A DNA stretch of 64,000 nucleotides from Billgrantia tianxiuensis (GTDB lineage: Bacteria; Pseudomonadota; Gammaproteobacteria; Pseudomonadales; Halomonadaceae), in the NCBI RefSeq assembly GCF_009834345.1, contig NZ_CP035042.1, forward strand, positions 4,402,001 through 4,466,000, read 5' to 3'. The notes below the pieces were generated by a model that searched no databases, was not told the origin of the DNA, and saw only the letters and a program-made list of their open reading frames with translations. The first letter of the stretch is position 1. The number at the start of each line of letters is the position of its first letter. This document shows, one piece after another, positions 33,472 through 46,588 of this stretch. The position numbers and the translations under genes are program-made.

Positions 33472-34350
33472 TCAACTCTCAGGCGGAGAATGTCGCATCT
33501 TGCGCATGATGGCCAGCGTCGGCCCGGAAGCCACATAGGCACCGAACAGCAGTAGCAGCATCACGGAGGGTTCGACCGAGATCACCACGAAACCGAGCAC
33601 GATGGCCAGCAGCACCACGAAGGGTACCGGCCCCTTGAGGTCGATATCCTTGAAGCTGTAGTAGCGGATGTTGCTTACCATCAGGATGCCGGCAGCTGCG
33701 ACGACGATCAGCATCAACAGCTTGAAGCCAAAGGCTTCGGCATCGAAGCTGTGGAAGGTCCATACGCTTGCCGCCACGAAAGCCGCGGCCGAAGGGCTCG
33801 GCAAGCCGATGAACCATTTCTTGTCGACACTGCCGATCTGCACATTGAATCGCGCCAGGCGCAGTGCCGCACAGGCAACGTAGAGGAAAGCCACGACCCA
33901 GCCGGTCTTGCCGATGTCCTGGAGAATCCAGGTAAACGCCACCAGCGCCGGCGCCACGCCGAACGAAAGCATGTCGGAGAGACTGTCGTACTCGGCACCG
34001 AAAGCGCTTTGGGTATTGGTCAAACGGGCGACACGCCCATCCAGGCCGTCGAGCACCATGGCAATGAATATCGCCACCGCTGCCGCAGTGAAATCGCCAT
34101 TGATGCCGGCCACTACCGAGAAGAACCCGGCGAATAGCGCCGAGGTGGTAAACAAGTTGGGCAGCAGATAAATACCCCTGCGCCTGACCTTCTTGCCATC
34201 CTCGATCGATTCCTCGATCACCTCCGTCTCGCGTACGAAGGCGGCGGCCAGATCCTCTTCGCCAGGCTGGCCTCCCTTGCCATCGGCAGAACCTGACTCA
34301 GTGTCGGCGCGGTGCGGGTCATGCTCGGTACTGCGGGGATCCTGACTCAT
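33472..34350 (-). CDS. pssA: CDP-diacylglycerol-serine O-phosphatidyltransferase
   Basis: This integral membrane enzyme makes phosphatidylserine, the precursor of phosphatidylethanolamine. The 292-residue product has an acidic, soluble N-terminus (1-55), then about eight hydrophobic segments. The complete CDP-alcohol phosphotransferase motif is visible: D104-G105, A108-R109, G118, D122 and D126. It is the type II membrane class, unlike the peripheral E. coli enzyme. It is 153 bp downstream of ilvC, with a strong hairpin between; an ilvC-pssA arrangement is common in related bacteria. Confidence 0.93.
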   Translation of the reverse strand: MSQDPRSTEHDPHRADTESGSADGKGGQPGEEDLAAAFVRETEVIEESIEDGKKVRRRGIYLLPNLFTTSALFAGFFSVVAGINGDFTAAAVAIFIAMVLDGLDGRVARLTNTQSAFGAEYDSLSDMLSFGVAPALVAFTWILQDIGKTGWVVAFLYVACAALRLARFNVQIGSVDKKWFIGLPSPSAAAFVAASVWTFHSFDAEAFGFKLLMLIVVAAAGILMVSNIRYYSFKDIDLKGPVPFVVLLAIVLGFVVISVEPSVMLLLLFGAYVASGPTLAIMRKMRHSPPES

Positions 34351-34447
34351 TCGTCTCGTCCGTTGCCAGAATGGGGTAACTCATGATGAATGCCTTCATT
34401 CTACACGGTGCTACCGGAGCGAAAAGCGCAGTACGCATAGCCCTAAC

Positions 34448-34482
34448 ACACCAAGGGCGCGGATTCTCCGCGCCCTTGGTGT
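34448..34482 (-). terminator. Strong inverted repeat between ilvC and pssA
   Basis: A perfect 16 bp stem (arms 34448-34463 and 34467-34482) with a 3 nt loop lies 22 bp after the ilvC stop. The following minus-strand sequence GTTAGGGC lacks a clear U run, so it may stabilise ilvC mRNA or terminate partially rather than fully separate pssA. Confidence 0.65.
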
Positions 34483-34503
34483 CGTTCGAGCGGAACTGGC
34501 GAA

Positions 34504-35610
<1,107 letters not shown>

Positions 35611-35644
35611 TCATTCGATGGGTCAACCTTAACGCCACGCGCTC

Positions 35645-35692
35645 GTTGCGTAAAACGCGATATTTGCAACATTACATCCCGGATCATGCAAT
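35645..35692. promoter_or_regulatory. Putative IlvY operator region between ilvC and ilvY
   Basis: The 181 bp divergent gap contains inverted GTTGC (35645-35649) and GCAAC (35666-35670), and further ttgcaa/tgcaa words up to tgcaataat near 35687-35695. TTGCA-type inverted repeats are the kind of site IlvY binds in E. coli, where acetolactate triggers ilvC activation. I could not identify a clear -10/-35 pair for either gene. Confidence 0.45.
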
Positions 35693-35701
35693 AATGCCGC
35701 G

Positions 35702-36589
35702 ATGGACATGCGACCGCTCAAACAGTTTCTCGCCCTAGCTGAAACGCTGCACTTCGGACGTGCCAGCGAGATGTGTCACGTCAGCCCCTCGACGCTCTCC
35801 CGCACCATTCGTCAGCTCGAGGAGCATCTCGATGTGGTGCTGTTCGTACGCGACAACCGTCATGTCACCCTGACCCGCCAGGGCCGGCAGTTTCAAGAGT
35901 ACTCCCGTGAGGCCCTCGCCCAATGGGAGCTGTTACGACATAGTCTCAGCAGCGAGACGGGAGAACTCGCTGGGGAGATCAGCATCTATTGCTCAGTCAC
36001 GGCAAGCTACAGCTTCCTGTACGATCTGCTCAGTGATTTTCGCCTGCGCCACCCACGGATCGAGCTCAAGCTCCATACCGGCGATCCCGCCGAGGCGATG
36101 AACCGTGTGCTGGCCGGCGAAGAGGATATGGCCATCACGCCGCGTCCACGCAGCGCTCCAGGTGCCCTGGCCTTCAAATCGCTGACCCGCTCGCCACTGG
36201 TCTTCATCGCCCCCGTGGAACAGGCGGCCTGGATTCCCACCACCCCCGAGTCGCCCTCCGTCGAGCAGTGGCAGGGGGTACCCATGATTCTATCCGAGGC
36301 GGGCCTGTCGCGAGATTATGTCGATACCTGGTTTCGCGCCCTGGGGGTCTCGCCCACCATCTACGCCCAAGTGGCAGGACACGAAGCGATCGTCAGCATG
36401 GTGGGGCTCGGCTTCGGCATCGGCGTGGTGCCGAAGATTGTGCTCGACAACAGTCCGCTCCTGGAGCGCGTGCGGGTGCTGCCGGTCAAACCGGAACTGC
36501 CCTACTACGATGTCGGCCTGTGCGTGCTCAACCGTCAGCTCAAGAGCCCACTGATCCAAGCGCTGTGGGAAACGGTCACCGAACGCTAG
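35702..36589 (+). CDS. ilvY: LysR-family activator of ilvC
   Basis: This 295-residue LysR regulator closely resembles E. coli IlvY throughout: the start MDMRPLKQFLALAETLHFGR aligns with that of IlvY, the DNA-binding helix is HVSPSTLSRTIRQLEEHL, and the effector domain has ISIYCSVTASYSFL, LHTGDPAEAM and GHEAIVSMVGLGFG. IlvY senses acetolactate/acetohydroxybutyrate and activates ilvC. Its divergent placement beside ilvC supports this role. It is unusual in standing between ilvC and ilvBH, so it splits what is commonly a single ilvBHC operon. Confidence 0.92.
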   Translation: MDMRPLKQFLALAETLHFGRASEMCHVSPSTLSRTIRQLEEHLDVVLFVRDNRHVTLTRQGRQFQEYSREALAQWELLRHSLSSETGELAGEISIYCSVTASYSFLYDLLSDFRLRHPRIELKLHTGDPAEAMNRVLAGEEDMAITPRPRSAPGALAFKSLTRSPLVFIAPVEQAAWIPTTPESPSVEQWQGVPMILSEAGLSRDYVDTWFRALGVSPTIYAQVAGHEAIVSMVGLGFGIGVVPKIVLDNSPLLERVRVLPVKPELPYYDVGLCVLNRQLKSPLIQALWETVTER

Positions 36590-36593
36590 AGAC

Positions 36594-36617
36594 GAAAAAG
36601 CCGCCCCGAAGGGCGGC
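36594..36617 (-). terminator. Terminator after ilvH
   Basis: Minus-strand GCCGCCC-TTCG-GGGCGGC (36600-36617) is followed by TTTTTC. It lies 46 bp after the ilvH stop. On the plus strand it also follows ilvY by 10 bp but without a T run, so it serves ilvBH mainly. Confidence 0.88.
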
Positions 36618-36663
36618 CTAACATTCTGCAGATGTAGATTTACGTCACGAGTGCGTTCGTCGA

Positions 36664-37155
36664 TCAGAGTGAAAGCACCTTGTCGCCACGGGCTATACCC
36701 GAAACCCCGGTCCGCGCCACCTCGAGGATTCCCACCGGCCCCATGGCCTGCAGGAAGGCATCAAGCTTGGACGCATCGCCGGTGATCTGCACCGTATAGA
36801 GACTTGGCGTGACGTCGACGATCTGCGCGCGGAAGATGTCGACGGTACGCTTGACCTCGTCGCGGGCCGCCCCCAGCGCCTTGACCTTCACCAGCATCAG
36901 CTCGCGCTCGATGTGGTTGCCCTCGGTGAGGTCGACCAGCTTGATCACGTCGATCAGCTTGTTGAGGTGCTTGGTGATCTGCTCGATCACCCGGTCGTCG
37001 CCGACGGTGGTCACGGTCAGCCGCGACAGCGACGGGTCCTCGGTGGGCGCCACGTTGAGCGTCTCGATGTTGAAGTTGCGCTGCGAGAACAGCCCTACCA
37101 CGCGAGACAGTGCGCCCGGTTCGTTTTCCATGAGAATCGAGATGATATGGCGCAT
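36664..37155 (-). CDS. ilvH: Acetolactate synthase small (regulatory) subunit
   Basis: IlvH binds valine through ACT domains and controls the catalytic subunit. The 163-residue length matches the E. coli IlvH type. The N-terminal ACT domain starts [20 protein letters not shown] and includes FSQRNFNIETLNVAPTEDPS. The second half, with DIFRAQIVDVTPSLYTVQIT, is the C-terminal ferredoxin-like domain. Its start codon overlaps the ilvB stop by one base (37155), implying translational coupling. Confidence 0.96.
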   Translation of the reverse strand: MRHIISILMENEPGALSRVVGLFSQRNFNIETLNVAPTEDPSLSRLTVTTVGDDRVIEQITKHLNKLIDVIKLVDLTEGNHIERELMLVKVKALGAARDEVKRTVDIFRAQIVDVTPSLYTVQITGDASKLDAFLQAMGPVGILEVARTGVSGIARGDKVLSL

Positions 37156-38878
37156 CAGGTCCGCTCCGTCTTGGAAAGCAGCATGTCACGCATGGAGCCG
37201 AGGGGCACCTGCATCGGATAAACGTGCTCGCGCGGGTCGACGATGACATCGACGAACACCAACTCGTGCTTGTCGGCGAAAGTACGCTCCAGCGCCGGGC
37301 GCAGCTCATCCATCGTCTCCACCCGCAGCGCGGTGAAGCCATAAGCCTCGATCAACTTGGCAAAGTCGGGCAACGACTCCATGTAGGAGTGCGCATGGCG
37401 CGACTTGTAGTTGAGGTCCTGCCACTGGCGCACCATGCCCAGCGAGGCGTTGTTCAGGTTGATGATCTTCACCCCACCGCCGAACTGCTTACAGGTGGAG
37501 AGTTCCTGCATCATCATCTGGAAGCTGCCTTCGCCGGTGACGCAGACCACCTGCTCCTCGGGGAAGTTCTGCTTAATGCCCATGGCCGCCGGAAAGCCGA
37601 AGCCCATGGTGCCGAGCCCGCCCGAGGTAATGAAGCGGTTGGGCTTGTCGAACTTGTAGTATTGGGCAGCGAACATCTGGTGCTGGCCCACGTCGGTAGT
37701 GACGTAGGCTTCGCCGCGAGTGACCTCGCACAGCGCCTCGATCACCTCCTGCGGCTTGAGCTGCTCGCCCGGTTTCGAAGGCTCGTAGAGCTTGCCGCGG
37801 CGTTCTTCGCGCCAGCCATCGATCTTGCTCCACCACTCTTCCAAGGCTTCGGGATAGGCGATCTCCTTGCCCTGCACCAGGCTGATCATCTCGTCGATCA
37901 CGCTGGCCGCCGGTCCCACGATGGGAACGTCGGCACGCACCGTCTTCGACACCGAGCTGGGGTCGATGTCGACATGGATGATCTTGGCGGTGGGACAGAA
38001 CTTGGAGGTGTTATTGGTCACGCGGTCGTCGAAACGCGCCCCAATGGCGATGATCAGGTCGGCGTGATGCATGGCCATGTTGGACTCATAGGAGCCGTGC
38101 ATGCCCAGCCAGCCCAGACACTGGCGATCGCTTTGCGGGTAGGCGCCGATGCCCATCAACGTGGTGGTGATGGGGTAGCCGAGCCGCTTGACCAGGTCGG
38201 TGAGCCCTTCGCAGGCGCGTCCGGTGATGATCCCGCCGCCGGTGTAGAAGACCGGCCGCTTGGCCTTGAGCATCATCTCGACGGCCTTCTTGATCTGGCC
38301 GGTATGCCCCGCGCCACCGGGTTGTAGGAGCGCAGCTTGACCTTCTTCGGGTAAACGTATTCGTAACGCTCGGTGGGCGCGGTCATGTCCTTGGGAATGT
38401 CCACCACCACCGGGCCGGGCCGCCCCGTAGAGGCCAGATAGAAGGCTTTCTTCAGAACTTCGGGAATCTCGGTCGGGTGCTTGATCGAGAAGCTGTGCTT
38501 CACGATCGGGCGGGTCACGCCGATGATGTCGGTTTCCTGGAAAGCGTCGTCGCCGATCAGGTGGCTCATCACCTGACCGCACAGCACCACCATGGGAATC
38601 GAATCCATGTAGGCGGTGGCGATGCCGGTAACGGCGTTGGTGGCACCAGGACCGGAGGTGACCAGCACCACGCCGGGCTTGCCGGAGGCCCGGGCGTAGC
38701 CATCGGCAGCGTGGGTGGCCGCCTGTTCGTGGCGCACCAGGATGTGCTTGACCTTGTCCTGACGGAACAGTGCATCGTAGATGTGCAGCGCCGCGCCGCC
38801 CGGATAGCCATAGATGTATTCGACGCCTTCATCCTGCAGGAATCGGGCGATCATATCCGCGCCGGAAAGCAATTCCAC
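37155..38878 (-). CDS. ilvB: Acetolactate synthase catalytic subunit (one-base deletion at about codon 190)
   Basis: A TPP/FAD enzyme that condenses pyruvate with pyruvate or 2-oxobutyrate. A GTG start (complement of 38876-38878), preceded by a GGGGAG Shine-Dalgarno 8 nt upstream, gives (M)[20 protein letters not shown] and, with one base added, 574 residues, the exact IlvI length. The catalytic Glu is E51 ([13 protein letters not shown]). The frame breaks after SYNPVARG at the C run 38307-38310; one more C restores [12 protein letters not shown]. The TPP motif is TGEGSFQ. A sequence error is likely. The IlvI type is suggested by length and by pairing with IlvH. Confidence 0.92.
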
Positions 38879-39227
38879 TTGTGTATCTCCCCTGGAGGTC
38901 TCGAGTGCGATCCGCACCCTTGTTGGATGGGCACGGGGTCGAGTGCGGCGGTATGCCGCTGTCGGCGAGGCCGACACCTGATGCCAAACCCTGGCTGGTT
39001 AGCCCTGTTGGGGCCTGCACTCTCTTCGGGAACACCGGCCGACGCTGCGCTTGCGACATCAACCTGCAGTTCCCTATCGCGGCGGATCGCCGCGTCGGGG
39101 CATTGGCCGGATCCGGCGGTTGGCCGGCTCCGGAGTCCTTCGGCGGGTAGAGGCCACTAGGCCTACCCTTCGCACGGAAATGGGGGGTTGCCCGCTGGTG
39201 TCCGTGCCCGCAAATCAGGAACGCTCA
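38879..39227 (-). ncRNA. Long structured ilvB leader (candidate regulatory RNA)
   Basis: About 340 nt separate the predicted ilvB transcription start from its GTG. In transcribed order the leader can form GCACGGA/TCCGTGC, then GGGTAG-GCC-TAGT-GGC-CT-CTACCC (complement of 39145-39168), then a GCCGGATCCGGC palindrome and further GC-rich stems. I found no leader peptide rich in Ile/Val/Leu codons and no terminator with a U run, so classical attenuation is not supported. A different leader mechanism is possible. Confidence 0.4.
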
Positions 39228-39256
39228 AGATTCCAACAGCCTAGCGACGGTGTCAA
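39228..39256 (-). promoter_or_regulatory. Putative ilvBH promoter
   Basis: Minus-strand TTGACA (complement of 39251-39256), a 17 bp spacer and GAATCT (complement of 39228-39233). It lies between the clpB terminator and the long ilvB leader. Confidence 0.6.
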
Positions 39257-39286
39257 CCGTGGCGCGGTGGCTAAATGCGGCAACGT

Positions 39287-39317
39287 AAAAAAGCCCGCCG
39301 GCAATGTGCGGGCGGGC
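39287..39317 (-). terminator. Intrinsic terminator after clpB
   Basis: Minus-strand GCCCGCC (complement of 39311-39317), an 11 nt loop, GGCGGGC (complement of 39293-39299) and six T (complement of 39287-39292). It lies 82 bp after the clpB stop and upstream of the ilvB promoter. Confidence 0.9.
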
Positions 39318-39398
39318 AAGGGGGTTACAGGACGCAACCTATAAAACAGTGTAGACCCTAGGTGGGCAGAACACCGTGGCCAACGTTATGTCTGTGTA

Positions 39399-41981
<2,583 letters not shown>

Positions 41982-42120
41982 TCGCTTTCCTCCATCGGGG
42001 TGGCGGCGCGTTCGGACGCGCCGCTTGGCCCTGTCATATCGTATTGACAGATTCAATGGAGTCAGGTTGGCCGGCTTTCAAGTCGTCGACCAGGGAAAGG
42101 ATGCGGCAGCTTGACGCAGA

Positions 42121-42876
42121 TCAGCGCAGCCAGATCACGCTGGCCATGCGCCCGGTCTTGCCGTCGTCACGGCGATAGGAGTAGAAGCGCGGCTCGCACG
42201 CCGTGCAGAAGTGCCCACCGCTGATGTACGCGATGCCGAGTCGCTCGAGGCGCAGGCGGGCAAGCTTGTAGAGGTCGGCCATATAGTGGCCCAGACGATA
42301 GGGGCTGGGATCGAATGCCGCGGCGGCTTCCGGATGCACGCCGACGAAGGCCTGCTGCACCTCCGGCCCCACCTCGAACTGGGCGTTGGAGATCGCCGGC
42401 CCCAGCCAGGCCATCAGTTCCTCCGGCGGCGTGGCCAACGCCGCCACCGTGGCTTCCAGCACGCCTCCGGCCAGCCCTCGCCAGCCGGCATGCGCTACGC
42501 CGACCCGCGTGCCCTTGCGATCGCACAGGAATACCGGCAGACAGTCGGCCGTCAACACCACGCAGGCATGCCCGCGATCGAAGGCCACCGAGGCATCGGC
42601 CTCGGGCACGCTGTCGCTGTAGCTGGGCTGCACCCGGGCACCATGCACCTGCCTGAGCCATAGCAGCGGCCGGTCGTCTTCGAGTTCGTTGGATAGTAGT
42701 CGACGGCACAGTGCCACATGGGCGGGATTGTCCCCTACCTGGTCGGCCGAGTTGAAGCAGGCGAACTCGCCCTGACTGGGCCCGGTCTCACGCGTCGTGA
42801 CAAAGGCTCCGACGCTGGCGGGCGCCGGCCAGTCAGGCTCGATCAGGGTCGGTTGCAAGTGGGGGGCATCACTCAT
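42121..42876 (-). CDS. pgeF: Peptidoglycan editing factor PgeF (YfiH/LACC1 family)
   Basis: Members of this family were long called polyphenol oxidases; E. coli YfiH removes wrongly inserted L-Ser from peptidoglycan precursors, and LACC1 relatives act on purine nucleosides. The 251-residue product has the family's metal-binding residues: His in LRQVHGARV, Cys in VVLTADCLPVFL and His in GVAHAGWRGLAGG. It follows rluD by 9 bp on the same strand, the widespread rluD-pgeF-clpB order. Confidence 0.92.
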   Translation of the reverse strand: MSDAPHLQPTLIEPDWPAPASVGAFVTTRETGPSQGEFACFNSADQVGDNPAHVALCRRLLSNELEDDRPLLWLRQVHGARVQPSYSDSVPEADASVAFDRGHACVVLTADCLPVFLCDRKGTRVGVAHAGWRGLAGGVLEATVAALATPPEELMAWLGPAISNAQFEVGPEVQQAFVGVHPEAAAAFDPSPYRLGHYMADLYKLARLRLERLGIAYISGGHFCTACEPRFYSYRRDDGKTGRMASVIWLR

Positions 42877-42885
42877 CCGGGCTCC

Positions 42886-43869
42886 TCAGCGCATGGCCTC
42901 GTGGTCGTCACGCAGGTAGTCGATCAGCAGCAGCAGGTCATCGGGCAGCGCGGCACGAAACTCGACCGGCTCGCCGCTGGCGGGGTGCAGGAAGGCCAGT
43001 TTCCTGGCGTGCAGCGCTTGCCGGGGAAACTCCCGCAGCAGCGTCTTGAGTTCCTCGCTGGCCCCGGCCGGCAGCTTGAGCCGACCACCGTATACCGGAT
43101 CGCCGATCAGCGGGAAGCGCCGATGGGCCATGTGTACACGGATCTGGTGGGTGCGCCCGGTCTCGAGCCGGCAACGCACGTGAGTATGGGCGCGGAAGCG
43201 CTCGACCACGCGATAGTGGGTGACTGCCGGCTTGCCGCTGACATGCACCGCCTGACGCTTGCGATCCTTGGGATGACGACCGATGGGAGCATCCACCGTC
43301 CCGCCGGAAGTCATTACGCCAACGCAGACCGCATCGTACTCGCGCGATACCGTGCGAGCCTGGAGCTGCTCCACCAGGGCGGTCTGGGCGGCGAGCGTCT
43401 TGGCCACCACCATCAGCCCGGTGGTGTCCTTGTCCAGCCGGTGCACGATACCGGCACGCGGCACCGTGACCAGACTCGGGCAGTGATGCAGCAGGGCATT
43501 GAGCAGGGTGCCGTCGGGATTGCCGGCGGCCGGATGCACCACCAGACCAGCCGGCTTGTCGATCACCAGGATCGCATCGTCCTCGTACACGATCTCGAGC
43601 GGGATCGCCTCCGCCTCGAAGCGCACCTCCTCCTCGAGCGTGGCCGCCAGTTGCAGCCACTCGCCGCCGGCCATCTTGTCCTTGGGTTTGCCCGGACGAC
43701 CGTCCACGGTGAGCGCACCCTCCTTGATCCACCCCTTGAGGCGCTCGCGGGAGTGCTCGGCGAAAAGTTCGGCGGCGGCCTGATCGAGACGGCTCCCGGC
43801 CAGGGAGATGGGCACGCGCTGCTGGGCTTCCACGGTCTGGGGCATAGTAAGGTTGTCGCTGAAGAGCAT
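42886..43869 (-). CDS. rluD: 23S rRNA pseudouridine synthase RluD
   Basis: RluD makes pseudouridines 1911, 1915 and 1917 in helix 69 of 23S rRNA. The 327-residue product has an N-terminal S4 RNA-binding domain (about 25-85, [17 protein letters not shown]) and the catalytic motif HRLDKDTTG (143-151) with the nucleophile D146. The start is uncertain: the first ATG has its purine-rich site too close, and M9 (MPQTVEAQQ) matches E. coli better. It is divergent from bamD, a highly conserved arrangement. Confidence 0.93.
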   Translation of the reverse strand: MLFSDNLTMPQTVEAQQRVPISLAGSRLDQAAAELFAEHSRERLKGWIKEGALTVDGRPGKPKDKMAGGEWLQLAATLEEEVRFEAEAIPLEIVYEDDAILVIDKPAGLVVHPAAGNPDGTLLNALLHHCPSLVTVPRAGIVHRLDKDTTGLMVVAKTLAAQTALVEQLQARTVSREYDAVCVGVMTSGGTVDAPIGRHPKDRKRQAVHVSGKPAVTHYRVVERFRAHTHVRCRLETGRTHQIRVHMAHRRFPLIGDPVYGGRLKLPAGASEELKTLLREFPRQALHARKLAFLHPASGEPVEFRAALPDDLLLLIDYLRDDHEAMR

Positions 43870-43964
43870 CCTCGGACTGCGTTTTTACCCAAGGTGCTTT
43901 ATAGTGGACGGGTTGTGGCCAATTCTACCATGGCCGACACGGGTTGTTAGATACGAGGATCACG

Positions 43965-44786
43965 ATGCGCGTTTCCCCCATCGCTACACGCCTTGTCACC
44001 CTGCTTCTGGTAACCGCTCTGGTCACCGGCTGTGCTGGCAGGTCGGCCACGGAAGAAGAAGACGAGTTCGAAGGCGTCGCCGAACAACAGCTCTACGAAG
44101 AGGCACGCAATGCGCTCGAGGGCGGACGTTATACCACCGCCATCTCGCGTCTTGAGGCCATCGACACGCGCTATCCGTTCGGCCGCCACGCCGAACAGGC
44201 CCAGCTCGAGCTGATCTATGCCTACTACGAGACCCAGGACTGGGAGGCCACCCGCGCCGCCGCCAGCCGTTTCATCCGCCTGCACCCCACGCACCCCCAG
44301 GCCGATTATGCGCTTTACATGCGCGGACTGGCCTCCTGGCAAGCGGGCCGCTTCAGCCTCGAGCGCCTGCGCCTGATCGACATCTCCAAGCGCGACCTGG
44401 GTGCCTCTCGCGACGCCTACTCCGACTTCCGCGAACTGGTGTCGCGCTATCCGGACAGCGAATACGCTCCCGACGCCGAGCAGCGTATCGTCTACCTGCG
44501 CAACGTGCTGGCACGCCACGAGCTGCACGTCGCCGACTTCTATCTGCGCAAGGGCGCCTATCTGGCCGCCGTCGAGCGCGGCCGCTGGGTGATCGAGAAC
44601 TATCCGGAAGCCGAAGCCACCCGCGATGCACTGGCGGTGATGGTCGAAGGCTACCTGGGACTCGACATGCGCGACCGTGCGCGTGAAGTGCTGCAGGTAC
44701 TGATTCAGAACGATCCCGGTAACGACCGCCTGCGCGGCCGCACCTTTCAGCCGCAGCACGTGCGCGCCCAAGCGCTCTCCGCCTGA
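43965..44786 (+). CDS. bamD: Outer membrane assembly lipoprotein BamD
   Basis: BamD is the essential lipoprotein of the BAM complex that inserts outer-membrane proteins. The start chosen (ATG at 43965, MRVSPIATRLVTLLLV) has a GAGGAT Shine-Dalgarno; seven more codons are open upstream. A lipoprotein signal ends in LVTGC, with the Cys near residue 24. Five TPR-like repeats follow, including LYEEARNALEGGRYTTAISR and RYPFGRHAEQAQLELIYAYY. The length of 273 residues is somewhat above E. coli (245). A strong terminator follows. Confidence 0.94.
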   Translation: MRVSPIATRLVTLLLVTALVTGCAGRSATEEEDEFEGVAEQQLYEEARNALEGGRYTTAISRLEAIDTRYPFGRHAEQAQLELIYAYYETQDWEATRAAASRFIRLHPTHPQADYALYMRGLASWQAGRFSLERLRLIDISKRDLGASRDAYSDFRELVSRYPDSEYAPDAEQRIVYLRNVLARHELHVADFYLRKGAYLAAVERGRWVIENYPEAEATRDALAVMVEGYLGLDMRDRAREVLQVLIQNDPGNDRLRGRTFQPQHVRAQALSA

Positions 44787-44809
44787 TTCATTCGTCGGGC
44801 CGAGACGGA

Positions 44810-44835
44810 GAACCCGCGAGCCTGCTCGCGGGTTC
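44810..44835 (+). terminator. Terminator between bamD and nadE
   Basis: An 11 bp perfect stem gaacccgcgag/ctcgcgggttc with a CCTG loop is followed by ttgcgttt. It lies 23 bp after bamD and 23 bp before the nadE stop on the other strand, so it may serve both convergent genes. Confidence 0.85.
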
Positions 44836-44858
44836 TTGCGTTTGGCCTGCCAGCGTTG

Positions 44859-46490
44859 TCAGTCGCCGGGCTGCCAGCCGTTGACAATGGGGTAGCGACG
44901 GTCGCGACCGAATCCTCGCGGCGTCACCCGCACGCCGACCGGCGCCTGGCGCCGCTTGTATTCGCTGCGATCGACCAGCTTGACCACCTTATAGACGTCA
45001 TCGCGGTCGAAGCCCGCCTCGATGATGGCCTCGGCGCTCATGTCACCCTCGATGTAGCGAGCCAGGATGGCATCGAGCGTATCGTAGTCGGGAAGCGAGT
45101 CGGTATCTTGTTGATCGGGCGCCAGCTCGGCCGAGGGTGGGCGAGTGATCACTCGCTCGGGAATCGCCGGCGACTGCTCGTTGCGCCATCGTGCCAGACG
45201 GTAGACCCAGGTCTTGTAGACGTCCTTGAGCGCGTTGAAGCCACCCACCATGTCCCCGTAGAGCGTGGCATAGCCCACCGCCATCTCACTCTTGTTGCCT
45301 GTGGTCAGCACCATCAGGCCCTTCTTGTTGGAGATCGCCATCAGCAGCACGCCGCGGCAGCGCGACTGCAGGTTCTCCTCGGTGGTGTCGCGCTCGGTAC
45401 CGGCGAACGTCTCGGCCAGCGTTGTCATGAAGGCGTCGACCATGGGCTCGATGGGCAGCACCTCGTAATGCACGCCGAGCAGCCGAGCCTGCTCGGCGGC
45501 ATCTTCCTGGGACATGTCGGCGGTATAGCGATACGGCATCATCACCGCATGCACCCGCTGCGGCCCCAGGGCATCCACGGCGATGGCAAGCGACAGAGCC
45601 GAGTCGATACCGCCGGAGAGGCCCAGCACCACGCCTTCGAAGCCGCTCTTGTTGACGTAGTCGCGCACCCCGCTGACCAGCGCACAGTAGAGGCTCTCCT
45701 CGGGCTCCTCCATGGGCTCGATCTCGCCCTCGCGTGGCACCCAGGCGCCCGACTCCTGGACGAACTGTACCGGCATCAGCCCCGCCTGCCAGTAGGGCGC
45801 CACCACGCGCACCTGGCCGCTTGCGTCGACACAGGCCGAGCCACCGTCGAACACCAGCTCGTCTTGGCCGCCGATGGTATTGACATAAACCAGTGGCAGC
45901 GACACCTCTGCCGCGCGCTGCTCCAGGAGGCGCAGGCGTTCGGCCGGCTTATCCTGATGGTAAGGCGAGGCGTTGAGCGTGACGAGGATGTCCGCGCCGT
46001 CATCGCGGGCCGCCCGCACCGGGCCACCGTCCCAGATGTCTTCACAGATCAAGATGCCAAGCTTGGCGCCTTTGTGCTCGATCACCAGGCTCTGCTCACC
46101 GGTGGCGAAGTAGCGGCGCTCATCGAAGACCTGATAGTTGGGCAGCGCCTGCTTGGCGTACTCGCCGATCCATTCGCCGTTGTAGAGCAGCCCGGCCAGA
46201 TTGTAGCCGAGCCCCTCGCGCCGTCCGGGATAACCGATGATCACCAACACGTCGCGCGACATCTTCGCGGCCATGCGGGAACGCGCCTCGCGCAAACGGG
46301 TCTCCATGGAAGGACGCAGCAAAAGATCCTCGGGAGGGTAGCCGCTCAGGAAAAGCTCGGGGAACACCACGATATCGGCACCATGTTCGATGCGCGCCTC
46401 GCGAACGGCTTCGATGGCTCGTTCGGCGTTGCCGGGGATGTCCCCCACCAGTGGGTCCAGCTGCGCCATTACCAGCGTCAAATCTTGCAT
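44859..46490 (-). CDS. nadE: Glutamine-dependent NAD+ synthetase
   Basis: NadE converts deamido-NAD+ to NAD+, using glutamine as ammonia donor. The start taken (MQDLTLVMAQLDPLVGDIPG, ATG complementary to 46488-46490) gives 543 residues. The N-terminal nitrilase-type glutaminase has its triad E45, K113 and C149 (ILICEDIWDGG). The C-terminal synthetase has the ATP pyrophosphatase loop SGGIDS (292-297) and LTTGNKSEMAVGYATLYGD. The two-domain form explains the length relative to the 275-residue ammonia-dependent E. coli enzyme. Confidence 0.95.
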   Translation of the reverse strand: MQDLTLVMAQLDPLVGDIPGNAERAIEAVREARIEHGADIVVFPELFLSGYPPEDLLLRPSMETRLREARSRMAAKMSRDVLVIIGYPGRREGLGYNLAGLLYNGEWIGEYAKQALPNYQVFDERRYFATGEQSLVIEHKGAKLGILICEDIWDGGPVRAARDDGADILVTLNASPYHQDKPAERLRLLEQRAAEVSLPLVYVNTIGGQDELVFDGGSACVDASGQVRVVAPYWQAGLMPVQFVQESGAWVPREGEIEPMEEPEESLYCALVSGVRDYVNKSGFEGVVLGLSGGIDSALSLAIAVDALGPQRVHAVMMPYRYTADMSQEDAAEQARLLGVHYEVLPIEPMVDAFMTTLAETFAGTERDTTEENLQSRCRGVLLMAISNKKGLMVLTTGNKSEMAVGYATLYGDMVGGFNALKDVYKTWVYRLARWRNEQSPAIPERVITRPPSAELAPDQQDTDSLPDYDTLDAILARYIEGDMSAEAIIEAGFDRDDVYKVVKLVDRSEYKRRQAPVGVRVTPRGFGRDRRYPIVNGWQPGD

Positions 46491-46588
46491 GGGCGTAGAA
46501 ATCTCTTGAGAATCCGAGGTCACTGTATTGTCCCGCAAGGGCGCCCGGCTGGCAAAGCCGCTAGCCCCCATCTGGGAGAAGGATAAGG

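Noticed and set aside
38829..39062. A 77-codon minus-strand ORF as an ilvB leader peptide
   Set aside because: It overlaps the ilvB start out of frame and is not enriched in Ile, Val or Leu codons.
39051..39344. A 97-codon plus-strand ORF opposite the ilvB leader
   Set aside because: No Shine-Dalgarno or recognisable motif, and it crosses the ilvB promoter and clpB terminator.
41982..42060. A sigma-32 promoter for clpB
   Set aside because: ttgaa and gatat words are present on the minus strand, but the spacing and the -10 element do not fit the heat-shock consensus well enough.
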